Of a stretch of DNA of 64,000 nucleotides, positions 42,028-57,811 are shown piece after piece (position 1 is the stretch's first letter; the number at the start of each line of letters is the position of its first letter). Origin of the DNA: Streptomyces triculaminicus (GTDB lineage Bacteria; Actinomycetota; Actinomycetes; Streptomycetales; Streptomycetaceae); the NCBI RefSeq assembly GCF_017349075.1, contig NZ_JAFMOF010000001.1:1240001-1304000 (forward strand), in the 5' to 3' direction. The translations under genes were made by a program, and so were the position numbers. Below the pieces are notes generated by a model. That model was not told the origin of the DNA and searched no databases. It saw nothing but the letters and a program-made list of their open reading frames with translations.

Positions 42028-42045
42028 CATCAGGCTTGTTGTGGC

Positions 42046-42180
42046 TCACACACCCGAACCTGCGGGCACGGAGTCGGTCGCCTCCGTCCACAGGTCCTGC
42101 TCGGCGCGATCCGCCTGGATCTGCCGGTACACGAGGAGCCCGCCGATGGCGGCCAGTGCGACCAGGAGCAGCTTCTTCAC
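42046..42180 (-). CDS. DLW-39 family small protein
   Basis: 44-residue peptide: MKKLLLVALAAIGGLLVYRQ is a short membrane segment or uncleaved signal, followed by a hydrophilic tail with the defining DLW (AEQDLWTEATDSVPAG). The family is a conserved actinobacterial small protein found next to tRNA-Ile and gyrA; its function is unknown. The GTG start at 42180 is set by the family N terminus and a GAGG site. Confidence 0.88.
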   Translation of the reverse strand: MKKLLLVALAAIGGLLVYRQIQADRAEQDLWTEATDSVPAGSGV

Positions 42181-42300
42181 CGCGCGACCTCGTCTTTCCT
42201 TGACGTGAGGGGACCTCTGGGGGCCGATGATACACACCGGCCGATACCGATCGGTGACCTGCGTCCGGTCCGCCCGCGGCCGGCGAACTCCCAAAAGCGA

Positions 42301-42332
42301 TCGGCCCGGACGGAGAATTCCGTCCGGGCCGA
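42301..42332 (-). terminator. Terminator of tRNA-Ile
   Basis: Perfect 14-bp stem (TCGGCCCGGACGGA with TCCGTCCGGGCCGA) around a GAAT loop, ten bases beyond the tRNA-Ile 3' end. Confidence 0.85.
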
Positions 42333-42341
42333 TCGTGCGAG

Positions 42342-42415
42342 TGGGGCTAACAGGACTTGAACCTGTGGCCTCTTCCTTATCAGGGAAGCGCTCTAACCGT
42401 CTGAGCTATAGCCCC
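42342..42415 (-). tRNA. tRNA-Ile (anticodon GAT)
   Basis: 74-nt cloverleaf. The acceptor pairs GGGGCTA with TAGCCCC and the D arm is AGCTCAGACGGTTAGAGC. The anticodon loop CTGATAA gives anticodon GAT. The T arm is ACAGGTTCAAGTCCTGT. The discriminator is A. CCA is not encoded. It follows the DUF3566 gene on the same strand. Confidence 0.97.
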
Positions 42416-42487
42416 TCGCGACACCGAAAGATTAGCGCACGTGGGGCCCAGTCCCAAAATCGTGTCCGGGCCCCGTGCTCACGAGTG

Positions 42488-43609
42488 CTACTCGTCCTCG
42501 GCGAGAGTGAGCTCGACGCCGCCCACGAAGCCCGCCGAGAGGTTGTAGACGAAGGCGCCCAGCGTCGCCAGAGCCGTCGCCAGCACCACGTCGATCACCG
42601 CGATGATCGAGGTGAAGAGCAGGACGTGCGGCAGCGACAGGAACGACTCCAGGTCGAAGCCGCCGCCCTCACCGGAGGCCGTGGCGTCGCTGACCGTGCC
42701 GCCGACGGCGGAGAAGACGCCCATGGTGTCCATGACCAGCCACAGCACGGTCGCGGCCACGATGGTGCAGACGCCCAGCGCGACGGACAGCAGGAAGCTG
42801 ACCTTCATCACCGACCACGGATCGGCCTTGGCCACCCGCAGCCGGGCCTTGCGCGTACGAGGGGCGGTGACGTCCGCCGGGGCCGTACGGGCCGCCGGGC
42901 GCGCCGCGGGGGCCTCGGCCCGGTCGGGCGCCTGCCGGGCGGCGGGGACGGCCTTCCCCGCGTTCTTGGCGGCCTTGGCGGCCTTGGCACCCTTGCCGTC
43001 GGCCGCGGCCTCGGCGGGCTGGGCCGCGGAAGCGGAACCAGAAGTGGAACCGGAAGCGGAACGCTCGGCCGGAGGCTCGTAGGCCTTCGGCGGGTGGTAC
43101 GGCTGCGGACCTCGGGTCTCCGTCACAGTCTTCCCCCTGCCTGCGGGCCCGGCCCCGCCGTCCACGGAGCCGGCGCCGTCCGCGTCGGACTTCTTGTCAC
43201 CGGCCTTGCCGGCGGCGACCTTCTTCATGGCGACCGTCTCGTCGCCGGTCTTCCCGGCCTCGCCCTTGGCGACCGCGGCCCGGGGGTCGGCCTTGCCTGC
43301 GACCGCCTTGGCGTCGGTCTTGGCGTCAGCTGCCTTGGCCTCGGTCTTGGCCTCGGCCTTGGCGTCCGGCTCGGCCTCGGCCTTGGCGTCCGGCTCGGTC
43401 CCAGCCGCCTTGTCGGCCGCCTGAGCGGCCGGCTTCTCCGTCGGCTCGGCGGACGACTTCCCGGCCTGCTTCCCGTCGGCGTCGACGGGCTTGGCCGTAT
43501 CCGTATCCGTATCCGAGCCACGGGCACCGGTCTTGCCGGTGGCGGGCCGGGCAGGGTCCCGCCGCTTGGTACCCGCACCGCCGTCGGCGGTGCCCGTGGC
43601 TCGACTCAC
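42488..43609 (-). CDS. DUF3566 domain membrane protein downstream of gyrA
   Basis: 373 residues. About 270 N-terminal residues are low-complexity and rich in Ala, Lys, Asp, Glu, Thr and Pro (repeats such as AEAEPDAKAEAKTEAKAADA). The DUF3566 domain follows with two membrane helices (VMKVSFLLSVALGVCTIVAA and VLLFTSIIAVIDVVLATALA). The GTG start lies three bases past the gyrA stop, so it is co-transcribed with the gyrase genes. Function unknown; in mycobacteria the equivalent gene is also next to gyrA. The disordered head looks like a cytoplasmic interaction region. Confidence 0.9.
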   Translation of the reverse strand: MSRATGTADGGAGTKRRDPARPATGKTGARGSDTDTDTAKPVDADGKQAGKSSAEPTEKPAAQAADKAAGTEPDAKAEAEPDAKAEAKTEAKAADAKTDAKAVAGKADPRAAVAKGEAGKTGDETVAMKKVAAGKAGDKKSDADGAGSVDGGAGPAGRGKTVTETRGPQPYHPPKAYEPPAERSASGSTSGSASAAQPAEAAADGKGAKAAKAAKNAGKAVPAARQAPDRAEAPAARPAARTAPADVTAPRTRKARLRVAKADPWSVMKVSFLLSVALGVCTIVAATVLWLVMDTMGVFSAVGGTVSDATASGEGGGFDLESFLSLPHVLLFTSIIAVIDVVLATALATLGAFVYNLSAGFVGGVELTLAEDE

Positions 43610-43612
43610 GAA

Positions 43613-46243
<2,631 letters not shown>

Positions 46244-46294
46244 TGGTGTTCAAAGTCCTTTCGCGCTGCGGCTGTTTCTCGTGGGCCGACAGGC

Positions 46295-48670
<2,376 letters not shown>

Positions 48671-49213
48671 TCACCCGTAGGTGTCGCCCGGTCCCGTGCT
48701 CCCGGGGGCGCGCAGCGGCCCGTACCGGCGCCCGGGGCCGCCGGGCCCCAGCACCTTGATCATCTTCACGGTCCCCTGGCCCAGGTCGTCGTTCAGCCGG
48801 GCCACCAGCGTCGGCGCCAGCAGCCGCAGCTGCGTCGCCCACGCCGTCGAGTCGCACTGCACCGTCAGCACCCGGGCGTCCTCGTCATAACGCTGCGGCT
48901 CGCAGTGCAGCGCCACCTCCGGGCCCACCATCTGCGGCCAGCGGCCCATCACCCCGCCGACCGCGGCGGGCGTCTCCCAGCCGCGCTCGGTGATCAGCCG
49001 GTTGATGGCCGCGCCCAGGGGCAGCGGATCGCGCCCGTCGGCGCGCGCGCCGGAGCGCAGGCTGCCGCCACGGCGCACCTGCTTCTTCTGCTGCGCGGCG
49101 TTGCCCTTGGCGCGCGCCTGCTCCTTGGCCGCCCGCAGGGCCACCCGCGCCAGGTCCACGCCCGAGGGTTCGGGGGTCTTCGGTGCCGCCGGCTTCTCGC
49201 CGTGTCCGTTCAT
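48671..49213 (-). CDS. dciA: DUF721 / DciA-type helicase loader protein
   Basis: 180 residues. The C-terminal DUF721 domain (about 70-150) reads GGVMGRWPQMVGPEVALHCE and DARVLTVQCDSTAWATQLRL, followed by LLAPTLVARLNDDLGQGTVK. The N terminus is basic and Ala/Gln-rich. DciA is the ancestral loader or operator of the replicative helicase DnaB in bacteria lacking DnaC or DnaI. The position between recF and gyrB is the classic one. Start 49213 is 13 bases past the recF stop. Confidence 0.9.
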   Translation of the reverse strand: MNGHGEKPAAPKTPEPSGVDLARVALRAAKEQARAKGNAAQQKKQVRRGGSLRSGARADGRDPLPLGAAINRLITERGWETPAAVGGVMGRWPQMVGPEVALHCEPQRYDEDARVLTVQCDSTAWATQLRLLAPTLVARLNDDLGQGTVKMIKVLGPGGPGRRYGPLRAPGSTGPGDTYG

Positions 49214-49226
49214 GACCGGTGTCCGT

Positions 49227-50351
49227 TCACGCGCGCTCGACCCTGCCCTCGGCGACCGCGTACCGCGTACCCGCCAGGACGCCCGGGACGTCGTCGTCCA
49301 CAGCCGCCGTCACCAGCACCTGCTCGCCGGGCGCCACCATCTCCGCCAGCCTCTCGCGGCGGCGGGCGTCCAGCTCGGCGAAGACGTCGTCCAGCACCAG
49401 CACCGGCTCGTTGCCCTCCGAGCGCAGCAGCTCGTACGACGCCAGGCGCAGCGCCAGCGCGTACGACCAGGACTCGCCGTGGCTGGCGTAGCCCTTGGCC
49501 GGCAGCTGCCCGAGCTTGAGCAGCAGTTCGTCGCGGTGCGGCCCGACGAGCGTCACGCCGCGCTCGATCTCCTGCTTGCGCACCTCGCCGAGAGCGGCCA
49601 GCAGGACCTCGTACAGCTCCTCGCGGGTCCGGGCGCCCTCCACGCCGGCCGGACCGCGGTAGTCGAAGGCGACAGGACCGCCGCCGGGCGCGAGCTCCTC
49701 GTACGCCTTGTCGGCCAGCGGCCGCAGCGTGGTGATCAGGTCCAGCCGCTGCGCCAGCAGCTCCGCGCCGGAGCGGGCCAGGTGCTGGTCCCAGATGTCG
49801 AGGGTGGACAGGTCCATGCCGCGGCCGCCGTGGCGGCGGGCCATCGCGGCCGACTTCAGCAGGGTGTTGCGCTGCTTGAGGACGCGCTCGTAGTCCGAGC
49901 GCACGCCCGCCATGCGCGGGGCGCGCGCGGTGATCAGCTCGTCCAGGAAGCGGCGGCGCTCCCCGGGGTCGCCCTTGACCAGCGCGAGGTCCTCCGGGGC
50001 GAACAGCACGGTGCGCACGATCCCCAGCACGTCGCGCGGCTTGACCTGGGAGGAACGGTTTATCCGGGCCCGGTTGGCCCGGCCCGGATTGAGCTCCAGC
50101 TCGATCAGCTGCTGCCGCTCCCCCTGGACCACGGCGGCGCGGACGATCGCGCGCTCGGCGCCCATGCGCACCAGGGGCGCGTCGGAGGAGACCCGGTGGC
50201 TGCCGAGGGTGGCCAGATAGCCGACGGCCTCGACGAGATTGGTCTTGCCCTGGCCGTTGGGGCCCACGAAGGCGGTGACGCCCGGGTCGAGGGCCACCTC
50301 GGCCCGGGCGTACGAGCGGAAGTCGGCGAGCGACAGATGCGAGACATGCAT
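49227..50351 (-). CDS. recF: DNA replication and repair protein RecF
   Basis: 374-residue SMC-like ATPase that loads RecA at single-strand gaps with RecO and RecR. Walker A is [20 protein letters not shown]; the ABC signature region is [20 protein letters not shown]; Walker B is [20 protein letters not shown]. The N terminus [20 protein letters not shown] is the standard start. It is 35 bases downstream of gnd. Confidence 0.97.
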   Translation of the reverse strand: MHVSHLSLADFRSYARAEVALDPGVTAFVGPNGQGKTNLVEAVGYLATLGSHRVSSDAPLVRMGAERAIVRAAVVQGERQQLIELELNPGRANRARINRSSQVKPRDVLGIVRTVLFAPEDLALVKGDPGERRRFLDELITARAPRMAGVRSDYERVLKQRNTLLKSAAMARRHGGRGMDLSTLDIWDQHLARSGAELLAQRLDLITTLRPLADKAYEELAPGGGPVAFDYRGPAGVEGARTREELYEVLLAALGEVRKQEIERGVTLVGPHRDELLLKLGQLPAKGYASHGESWSYALALRLASYELLRSEGNEPVLVLDDVFAELDARRRERLAEMVAPGEQVLVTAAVDDDVPGVLAGTRYAVAEGRVERA

Positions 50352-50386
50352 GGTTGCGCGCCGACCTCCCCCGGCTGTGCTGGGTG

Positions 50387-51265
<879 letters not shown>

Positions 51266-51381
51266 CAGTGATCCTTCATGCCGTAGTCGTCCGATGCGTA
51301 CCGGAGGTACGTGCTCCCGAGCCTACGCCCGAGGGTCCGTGCACAGCTGTGGGCTGGGGCGCTCATCGGGTGAGAGCGCCC

Positions 51382-51413
51382 CGGTCCACAGGCGGTCGCG
51401 GCCCTGTGGACCG
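51382..51413. terminator. Inverted repeat after dnaN made of DnaA-box-like arms
   Basis: Perfect 11-bp arms CGGTCCACAGG and CCTGTGGACCG with a 10-nt loop, 16 bases past the dnaN stop. Each arm contains GGTCCACAG, close to a DnaA box. It can serve as the dnaN terminator, or bind DnaA as an inverted pair. Confidence 0.6.
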
Positions 51414-51429
51414 CGCGCTTCTCCGGGCG

Positions 51430-52560
51430 TCAGCCCGAGAGGCGCACCGGCATGATCAGGTACTTGTACGCCTCGTCGGCCTCGGCGTCGACGGCGGGCT
51501 TGCCGCTGAGCAGGGCCGGCTTGGTGGACGTGGTGAAGGACAGCTGGGCGACCGGCGAATCGATCGCGGACAGGCCCTCCAGCAGGAAGCCGGGGTTGAA
51601 GGCGATCGAGATGTCGTCGCCGTCGAGCTGGGCGTCGACCCTTTCCACAGCCTGTGCGTCGTCGCTGGAACCGGCCTCCAGGATCAGCACGCCCTGCTCG
51701 AAGCTGAGACGGACCGGGGTGTTGCGCTCGGCGACGAGCGCCACGCGCTTGACGGCCTCGACGAACGGGGCGGTCTCGATCACGGCGACGGAGTTGAACT
51801 CGGTCGGGAAGAGCGTGCGGTACTTCGGCAGGTCGCCCTCGAGGAGGCGGGTGGTCGTACGCCGGCCGGCGCCCTCGAAGCCGATCAGGCCCTCGCCGGC
51901 ACCGGAGCCGGACAGGGCGATCGAGACGGTGTCGCCGCCGCTGAGCGACTTGGCGGTCTCCAGCAGCGTCTTGGCGGGCACCAGGGCGACGGCGGAGATG
52001 TCCGGGGTCTCCGGCTTCCACATGAACTCGCGGACCGCGAAGCGGTAGCGGTCGGTGGAGGCCAGGGTGACGGTGTCGCCCTCGATCTCGATCCGCACGC
52101 CGGTGAGCACCGGGAGCGTGTCGTCGCGGCCGGCGGCGATGGCCACCTGGGCGGCGGCCGAGGCGAAGACCTCGCCCGGGACGGTGCCCGTGGCGGTCGG
52201 CATCTGGGGCAGGGCGGGGTATTCCTCCACAGGCAGTGTGTGGAGTGTGAATCGCGAGGAGCCGCAGACCACGGTGACCCGCACGCCGTCGGTGGAGATC
52301 TCCACAGGCCTGTTGGGAAGTGCGCGGCAGATGTCGGCGAGCAGGCGGCCGGAGACGAGGACGGTGCCGTCCTCCTCCACATCCGCCTCGACGGAGACGC
52401 GGGCGGAGACCTCGTAGTCGAAGCCGGACAGGCTCAGCGAGCCGTCCTCGGCCTTCAGCAGCAGCCCCGCGAGGACCGGCACCGGCGGACGGGCCGGGAG
52501 GCTGCGGGCCGCCCAGGCCACTGCCTCCGCGAGTACATCGCGCTCCACCCGGATCTTCAC
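51430..52560 (-). CDS. dnaN: DNA polymerase III beta subunit (sliding clamp)
   Basis: 376-residue ring-forming processivity clamp. Three repeated beta-clamp domains are recognisable: an N terminus MKIRVERDVLAEAVAWAARS, a middle part with FASAAAQVAIAAGRDDTLPV and a C terminus ending YKYLIMPVRLSG, the conserved MPVRL peptide-binding edge. The GTG at 52560 with a GGAGGCGG site matches the family start; the in-frame upstream codons fall in oriC. It is transcribed away from oriC. Confidence 0.98.
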   Translation of the reverse strand: MKIRVERDVLAEAVAWAARSLPARPPVPVLAGLLLKAEDGSLSLSGFDYEVSARVSVEADVEEDGTVLVSGRLLADICRALPNRPVEISTDGVRVTVVCGSSRFTLHTLPVEEYPALPQMPTATGTVPGEVFASAAAQVAIAAGRDDTLPVLTGVRIEIEGDTVTLASTDRYRFAVREFMWKPETPDISAVALVPAKTLLETAKSLSGGDTVSIALSGSGAGEGLIGFEGAGRRTTTRLLEGDLPKYRTLFPTEFNSVAVIETAPFVEAVKRVALVAERNTPVRLSFEQGVLILEAGSSDDAQAVERVDAQLDGDDISIAFNPGFLLEGLSAIDSPVAQLSFTTSTKPALLSGKPAVDAEADEAYKYLIMPVRLSG

Positions 52561-53453
52561 CGGAACCGCCTCCTGCTTGTTGCTGGCTCGCCCTGCTGGC
52601 TTCTTCGTCGGCTTCAGTCGCCGGAGACCAGTCTGACGCACGCCGCTGACAGTCGGTGCGGGTGGCGGTCAAGTCGAGGTCCGGGGCGTGGCGCGGCGTG
52701 CAGCCGCTTCATCCACAGCACCCACTTCGAAACGAGTTCTCCGCTACATCTCAGTGGTCGTAGTAGTAGGGCCTGTGGAAACCGTGGAAAACTTCCTTTG
52801 CCCAGGTCAGGCCGGATTTTTTGTCCACCGGGCCTGTGGGTGACGACGGTGGATAACCGGGGGGTTCTGTGGACCACGGAAAGTTCTGCACACCCGGTGC
52901 ACAGGCAGGGCCCACTTCTCCCCAGGTGCGTCCCCAGGTTTACCCACGTTGCCCACAGGCCAACCCGGCAGCTTGGTGTGACGCCTTTCACTCGGTGCGG
53001 TGAGCTTGGGCGTTTCGTTGCCGAACAGTGGACAGTCGTGTGGAAAGACTGTGTATAACACCGGTCCTCCTGTGGGCGGCCGGTGGACAACCTCCGGGGC
53101 CGCTGGGCACAGATCGTCTGTCCACAGGCTGTGGAACCCCGTCGACCACAAATCCACACCCCCCTGACCTCGCCTGATGGCATATCAACAGCCTGGTCTG
53201 TGGACATCATCTGGATAACCTCCCGGTCCCCAGGGTGTGGACGGTGACTTGGGGCCGAATCTGTGGAGAACCGCCAGGTCAGGACCCGAATTCGAACAGA
53301 CGCGAGGCCGCGGGCGACAGGCTGGGGACGCTCCGGGGACGGCGCGGGGGCGGTCCAGGGGCCGTTTTGGGGTCGTTCGGAGGCCGTCCGGGTGCCGTCC
53401 GGGTGCCGTCCGAGGGACGTCCGGAAGGCTCCACAGGGGCCCGGGAACGGCGA
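52561..53453. other. oriC: Chromosomal replication origin oriC
   Basis: Roughly 900 gene-free bases between dnaN and dnaA, dense in DnaA-box-like 9-mers on both strands. Examples: TCATCCACA 52709, TTGTCCACC 52821, GGTGGATAA 52848, TGTGGACCA 52868, TTGCCCACA 52949, GGTGGACAA 53082, CTGTCCACA 53118, TGTGGACAT 53199 and TGTGGAGAA 53262. Orientation changes along the region, as in characterised Streptomyces origins. The strongest sequences match the Streptomyces preference TTGTCCACA. The AT content is locally higher near 52770-52830 (GATTTTTTG). The part from 53281 has few boxes. Confidence 0.93.
53383..53413. repeat. Three 11-bp tandem repeats at the dnaA side of oriC
   Basis: GCCGTCCGGGT occurs twice at 53383 and 53394, with a third copy at 53405 changed at its end. 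Related GTCCGG motifs flank it. The role is unknown; it may be chance in GC-rich DNA. Confidence 0.55.
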
Positions 53454-53486
53454 AGGGCGCCCCGGGAAAACGTCCCGAAGCGCCCT
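53454..53486 (-). terminator. Terminator of dnaA
   Basis: AGGGCGCCCCGGGA pairs with TCCCGAAGCGCCCT except for two central mismatches, around an AAACG loop, 25 bases past the dnaA stop. Confidence 0.6.
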
Positions 53487-53510
53487 CGCGCAGGCCCTCG
53501 TAAGGCTCTG

Positions 53511-55361
53511 TCAGCCGTTCTTGATGCGGTTCGTCAGCTCGGTCACCTGGTTGTAGATGGAGCGCCGCTCGGCCATCAGCGCACGGATCTTGCGGTCCGC
53601 GTGCATCACGGTCGTATGGTCGCGGCCGCCGAACTGCGCGCCGATCTTCGGCAGCGACAGGTCGGTGAGCTCGCGGCACAGGTACATGGCGATCTGCCGG
53701 GCCGTCACCAGCACCCGGCTGCGCGAGGCGCCGCACAGGTCCTCGACGGTGTGCCCGAAGTAGTCCGCGGTCGCCGCCATGATGGCCGGCGCGGTGATCT
53801 CCGGGGAGGCGTCCTCGCCGCCGGGGATCAGGTCCTTCAGGACGATCTCGGTCAGGCCCAGGTCGACCGGCTGCCGGTTGAGGCTGGCGAAGGCCGTGAC
53901 CCGGATCAGCGCGCCCTCGAGCTCACGGATGTTGCGCGAGATACGGGACGCGATGAACTCCAGGACCTCCGGCGGAGCGTTGAGCTGCTCCTGGACCGCC
54001 TTCTTCCGCAGGATCGCGATGCGGGTCTCGAGCTCCGGCGGCTGCACGTCGGTGATCAGGCCCCACTCGAAGCGGTTGCGGAGCCGGTCCTCCAGGGTCA
54101 CCAGCTGCTTGGGCGGCCGGTCCGACGAGAGCACGATCTGCTTGTTGGCGTTGTGCAGGGTGTTGAACGTGTGGAAGAACTCCTCCTGCGTCGACTCCTT
54201 GCTCGCCAGGAACTGGATGTCGTCGACCAGCAGGATGTCCATGTCGCGGTAGCGCTTGCGGAACGCGTCCGCCTTGCCGTCGCGGATGGAGTTGATGAAC
54301 TCGTTCGTGAACTCCTCGGAGCTCACGTAGCGCACCCGCGTGCCCGGATAGAGGCTGCGCGCGTAGTGCCCGATGGCGTGCAGCAGGTGGGTCTTGCCCA
54401 GCCCCGACTCGCCGTAGATGAACAGGGGGTTGTACGCCTTGGCCGGCGCCTCGGCGACCGCGACCGCCGCCGCGTGGGCGAAGCGGTTGGACGCACCGAT
54501 GACGAAGGTGTCGAAGAGGTACTTCGGGTTCAGCCGGGCCGTCGGCTCCGCGGCGCCACCGGTCGAGGACGCGCCGGAGCCGGAGGACGAGGAGGAGCGG
54601 TCCGAGTGCGCGCCGGGGCCGGACGCCGAGCCGCCGCGGGCGGGGACGTCGGGCAGCTCCCGGCGCTGCTGCTCGTAGGACATGCGCTCGGGCCGTTCCG
54701 GCGAGCGGTAGTCCTGCTGCTGCTCGTAGGACTGCTGCTCGTACTGCGACGGGGAGGCGTAGGGATCGCGCTCGCCCTCGCCGTAGGAGCCGAGCCGCGG
54801 CTGCTGCCAGCCGTAGTCGCCGCGGTCGCCGCGGTCGCCGCCGGACGGGCCGGCGGACGCCGAGCCGCGCGGCCAGGCGCCGGGCTCGGGACGGGACTGC
54901 TGGTAGTCGGGGTAGGCGGGCCGTACGGACGGCAGGTCGTCGCCGCCGGGCCGGGCGCCGTAGGCGTCACGGCCGTCGTAGCCGCCGCGGTCCCCGTATC
55001 CCTCGTACGTGTCCCGGCCGCCCTGGCCGGAGCCGTGCGAAGGCTGCTGGCGGGGTTCCGGGGCCTGCGGGGCCGGGGGCTCGCCCGCGGAGTCGTCGAC
55101 GGTGATCGCGATCCGGATGGGGCGGCCGCACTCACGGCTGAGGGTCTCGCTGACGATCGGGGCCAGCCGGCCCTCGAGGACGCCCTTGGCGAACTCGTTC
55201 GGCACGGCCAGCAGCGCGGTGTCGGCCACCAGCGCCAGCGGCTGGCACCGCTTGATCCAGTGCTCGTCCTTGCTCTCCACGCCCTGGCCCCGCCCCTCAC
55301 CGAGGAGCTGTTCGAGCACGCGCGGCCACACTGCGGCAAGATCGGCGGGCAGGTCAGCCAC
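53511..55361 (-). CDS. dnaA: Chromosomal replication initiator DnaA
   Basis: 616-residue initiator. Domain I (1-90, [20 protein letters not shown]) is followed by the very long Gly/Pro/Ser/Tyr/Gln-rich domain II typical of Streptomyces (about 95-275). The AAA+ domain III has Walker [18 protein letters not shown], Walker [15 protein letters not shown] and the arginine-finger region. Domain IV has the DnaA signature [20 protein letters not shown], then [12 protein letters not shown]. The GTG at 55361 matches family starts and has a GAGAG site; GTG 55382 lacks a ribosome site. Confidence 0.97.
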   Translation of the reverse strand: MADLPADLAAVWPRVLEQLLGEGRGQGVESKDEHWIKRCQPLALVADTALLAVPNEFAKGVLEGRLAPIVSETLSRECGRPIRIAITVDDSAGEPPAPQAPEPRQQPSHGSGQGGRDTYEGYGDRGGYDGRDAYGARPGGDDLPSVRPAYPDYQQSRPEPGAWPRGSASAGPSGGDRGDRGDYGWQQPRLGSYGEGERDPYASPSQYEQQSYEQQQDYRSPERPERMSYEQQRRELPDVPARGGSASGPGAHSDRSSSSSGSGASSTGGAAEPTARLNPKYLFDTFVIGASNRFAHAAAVAVAEAPAKAYNPLFIYGESGLGKTHLLHAIGHYARSLYPGTRVRYVSSEEFTNEFINSIRDGKADAFRKRYRDMDILLVDDIQFLASKESTQEEFFHTFNTLHNANKQIVLSSDRPPKQLVTLEDRLRNRFEWGLITDVQPPELETRIAILRKKAVQEQLNAPPEVLEFIASRISRNIRELEGALIRVTAFASLNRQPVDLGLTEIVLKDLIPGGEDASPEITAPAIMAATADYFGHTVEDLCGASRSRVLVTARQIAMYLCRELTDLSLPKIGAQFGGRDHTTVMHADRKIRALMAERRSIYNQVTELTNRIKNG

Positions 55362-55788
55362 AGGGCACGCTCTCTCAGTCACGGGTCACGGGGGGTGCCC
55401 GGGAGTCCCACGAATGTGTGGTTCTCGGGACGGGCGGGAAGGATTCGGAGTTCAGTCACGGTAGTCAGGGCGAGTGGTGCGGTTCAAGTCGTTGTCCACA
55501 GGGTGTGTACAAATGTGCCATGCCGTGGCGCGTGGCGCCGTTCCGGCCCTGAAGAAGCTACGGTGTATGCCTGGTGCACTGCCGGTTTGACCGGATGGCG
55601 TAACCGCGCGTACCGTGACCAGGTCGAGTTGTCGATGGCTGCTGCCGCCTGCCTCCGATGGGCAAAGATCATGATCCTAACGGGTCGTGGTTATGAAGCG
55701 GTGCACTTGGGCGTATTGCGAGCTCCTCGCGGGCGCACGGTGACAGCCAGGCGATGTCCCGCCATCAATTCATTTCTGGAGTCCCCGA
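55362..55788. other. Divergent dnaA / rpmH control region
   Basis: 427 bases with promoters in both directions. A perfect DnaA box TTGTCCACA at 55492-55500, about 130 bp before the dnaA start, suits autoregulation of dnaA. No gene is evident: the open frames here have poor codon bias and contain stop-adjacent AT-rich stretches. Confidence 0.6.
55587..55616 (+). promoter_or_regulatory. Candidate promoter for rpmH-rnpA
   Basis: TTGACC (55587-55592) and TACCGT (55611-55616) are spaced by 18 bp, matching the housekeeping HrdB pattern TTGAC-N17/18-TASVNT. They lie about 170 bp upstream of rpmH. Other start sites may exist closer to the gene. Confidence 0.45.
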
Positions 55789-55926
55789 GTGAGCAAGCGC
55801 ACCTTCCAGCCGAACAACCGCCGCCGCGCGAAGACCCACGGCTTCCGCCTGCGCATGCGCACCCGTGCCGGCCGCGCGATCCTCGCGTCCCGCCGTGGCA
55901 AGGGTCGCGCCCGCCTGTCGGCCTGA
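55789..55926 (+). CDS. rpmH: 50S ribosomal protein L34
   Basis: 45-residue, very basic ribosomal protein ([20 protein letters not shown], then [20 protein letters not shown]). It lies at the exit of domain III of 23S rRNA. The GTG start at 55789 and the length are invariant in the genus. First gene of the rightward operon with rnpA, in the universal order next to dnaA. Confidence 0.98.
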   Translation: MSKRTFQPNNRRRAKTHGFRLRMRTRAGRAILASRRGKGRARLSA

Positions 55927-55950
55927 CCAGTCTGACGTCGAGGTCCTGAC

Positions 55951-56379
55951 GTGCTGCCTTCCGAGTCTCGGCTGAGGCGGCGCGAGGACTTCGCGACCGC
56001 GGTTCGTCGAGGACGCAGGGCCGGCCGCCCGCTCCTCGTCGTCCACCTACGCAGCGGTAACACGGACCCGCACACACCGGGGGGGATCGCCCCTCCGGTG
56101 CGTGCGGGTTTCGTCGTGAGCAAGGCCGTCGGCGGTGCCGTCGTCCGCAACTCCGTCAAGCGGCGTCTTCGCCACCTCATGCGTGACCGGCTGGATCAGC
56201 TGCCCGCCGGTAGCCTGGTGGTGGTGCGAGCCCTGCCGGGCGCGGGCGAGGCGGACCACACACAGCTGGGCCGTGATCTCGACACCGCACTGCAGCGGCT
56301 GCTGGGAGGGGCGCCGCGAAGCAATCCCCCGGGGGGTGACCCCCGGAACCCCGGTCACCCGGGAGGGAGCGCACAGTGA
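55951..56379 (+). CDS. rnpA: Ribonuclease P protein component
   Basis: 142-residue protein subunit of RNase P, which trims tRNA 5' ends with its RNA partner. It starts [20 protein letters not shown] and has the RNA-binding loop [20 protein letters not shown], the RNR motif variant RNSVKR. The C-terminal 30 residues are Pro/Gly/Asn-rich and poorly conserved. GTG start; its end overlaps the yidD GTG. Confidence 0.96.
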   Translation: MLPSESRLRRREDFATAVRRGRRAGRPLLVVHLRSGNTDPHTPGGIAPPVRAGFVVSKAVGGAVVRNSVKRRLRHLMRDRLDQLPAGSLVVVRALPGAGEADHTQLGRDLDTALQRLLGGAPRSNPPGGDPRNPGHPGGSAQ

Positions 56380-56693
56380 AGTACCCGCTGCTCTGGTTGA
56401 TCAAGCTCTACCAGTGGACCATCAGCCCTTTGTTGGGCCCGGTCTGCAAGTACTACCCCTCGTGCTCGCACTACGGCTACACGGCCATCAATGTGCACGG
56501 CGCGGTCAAAGGGACGGTGCTGACGGCCTGGCGCATCCTGCGCTGCAACCCGTGGTCGCTCGGTGGCGTCGACCACGTCCCTCCCCGGAAGCGTCCGGTC
56601 TGGCACCAGCGGCTGAGGAGCCGCATGGGCGGAAACCCCCCTGCGGGGACCGCCGCGCAGCCCGAGACTCAGCCCAACGCCCAAGGAGCCTGA
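56376..56693 (+). CDS. yidD: Membrane protein insertion efficiency factor YidD
   Basis: 105-residue YidD. The family core is [20 protein letters not shown] and [20 protein letters not shown] with conserved cysteines, then [20 protein letters not shown]. It assists YidC-dependent insertion, by an unclear mechanism. The GTG start overlaps the rnpA stop by four bases; yidC follows after three bases. Confidence 0.96.
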   Translation: MKYPLLWLIKLYQWTISPLLGPVCKYYPSCSHYGYTAINVHGAVKGTVLTAWRILRCNPWSLGGVDHVPPRKRPVWHQRLRSRMGGNPPAGTAAQPETQPNAQGA

Positions 56694-56696
56694 TTC

Positions 56697-57797
56697 GTGG
56701 ACACGATCCTGAATCCTCTCTACTACGCCGTTTCCTGGATCATCGTCCAGTTCCACTCGTTCTTCAGCCTGATCTTCAACAAGGACAGTGGCGCGGCGTG
56801 GGGTCTGTCCATCGTCTCGCTGGTGGTGCTGATCCGTATCTGCCTGATCCCGCTCTTCGTGAAGCAGATCAAGGCCACGCGGAACATGCAGGCGCTCCAG
56901 CCGAAGATGAAGGCGATCCAGGAGCGCTACAAGAGCGACAAGCAGCGCCAGTCCGAAGAGATGATGAAGCTCTACAAGGAGTCGGGCACCAACCCGCTCT
57001 CGAGCTGCCTCCCGATTCTGGCCCAGTCGCCGTTCTTCATCTCGCTGTACCAGGTGCTGAACAAGATCGCCGGTGGCCACGAGGTCGGCTTCCTGGACCA
57101 GGAGCTGGTCGACAGCGCCCGTAAGGCGCACATCTTCGGTGCCCCGATCGCGTCGAAGTTCATGGACAGCGCGGCCAAGGTCGAGTCGCTCGGCGCCACG
57201 CTGACCGATGTCCGCGTGGTCACGGTCATCATGATCATCCTGATGTCGCTGTCGCAGTTCTACACGCAGCGCCAGCTGATGACGAAGAACGTCGACCTCA
57301 CGGTGAAGACGCCGTTCATGCAGCAGCAGAAGATGCTGATGTACGTCTTCCCGATCATGTTCGCCGTCTTCGGCATCAACTTCCCGGTCGGTGTCCTGGT
57401 CTACTGGCTGACCACCAACGTGTGGACCCTGGGCCAGCAGATGTTCGTCATCCGCCGTAACCCCACCCCGGGCAGCCTCGCCTTCCAGCAGCGCCAGGAG
57501 CGCCTGAAGGCCAGGGGCAAGCTCAAGGAGGACCCGGCGGACGTCGAGGCCAGGAAGGCCGTCGAGGCCGCCCGTGCCGCTCGCCAGCAGCCCAAGCGTC
57601 AGACGAAGTCCAAGCGTCAGGTCACCGGCACCACGCAGCCGACCGCGGGCTCCGACAAGAAGACCACCCTGGAGAAGGGCCAGTCCGGGCAGGCCGGCGA
57701 CGAGACGCCCCAGCAGGGCGGCGGCTCCTCCCGCAGTGCCAAGTCCGGACAGCGCAAGGGCGGCCCGCAGCGGCCCAAGCACCCCTCGAAGAAGTGA
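56697..57797 (+). CDS. yidC: Membrane protein insertase YidC/Oxa1
   Basis: 366-residue insertase that places proteins in the cytoplasmic membrane, alone or with Sec. Hydrophobic segments: [38 protein letters not shown] (carrying the groove arginine), [17 protein letters not shown] and [20 protein letters not shown]. The cytoplasmic hairpin [20 protein letters not shown] and a Lys/Gln/Ser-rich C-terminal tail, as in ribosome-binding YidC forms, are present. The short form lacks the large periplasmic domain of E. coli. Confidence 0.97.
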   Translation: MDTILNPLYYAVSWIIVQFHSFFSLIFNKDSGAAWGLSIVSLVVLIRICLIPLFVKQIKATRNMQALQPKMKAIQERYKSDKQRQSEEMMKLYKESGTNPLSSCLPILAQSPFFISLYQVLNKIAGGHEVGFLDQELVDSARKAHIFGAPIASKFMDSAAKVESLGATLTDVRVVTVIMIILMSLSQFYTQRQLMTKNVDLTVKTPFMQQQKMLMYVFPIMFAVFGINFPVGVLVYWLTTNVWTLGQQMFVIRRNPTPGSLAFQQRQERLKARGKLKEDPADVEARKAVEAARAARQQPKRQTKSKRQVTGTTQPTAGSDKKTTLEKGQSGQAGDETPQQGGGSSRSAKSGQRKGGPQRPKHPSKK

Positions 57798-57811
57798 TGA
57801 AGGAGTCCACC

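Noticed and set aside
53281..53453. A small gene between the oriC boxes and the dnaA terminator
   Set aside because: Frames here are short, repeat-derived and without ribosome sites; the region is better seen as part of the origin flank.
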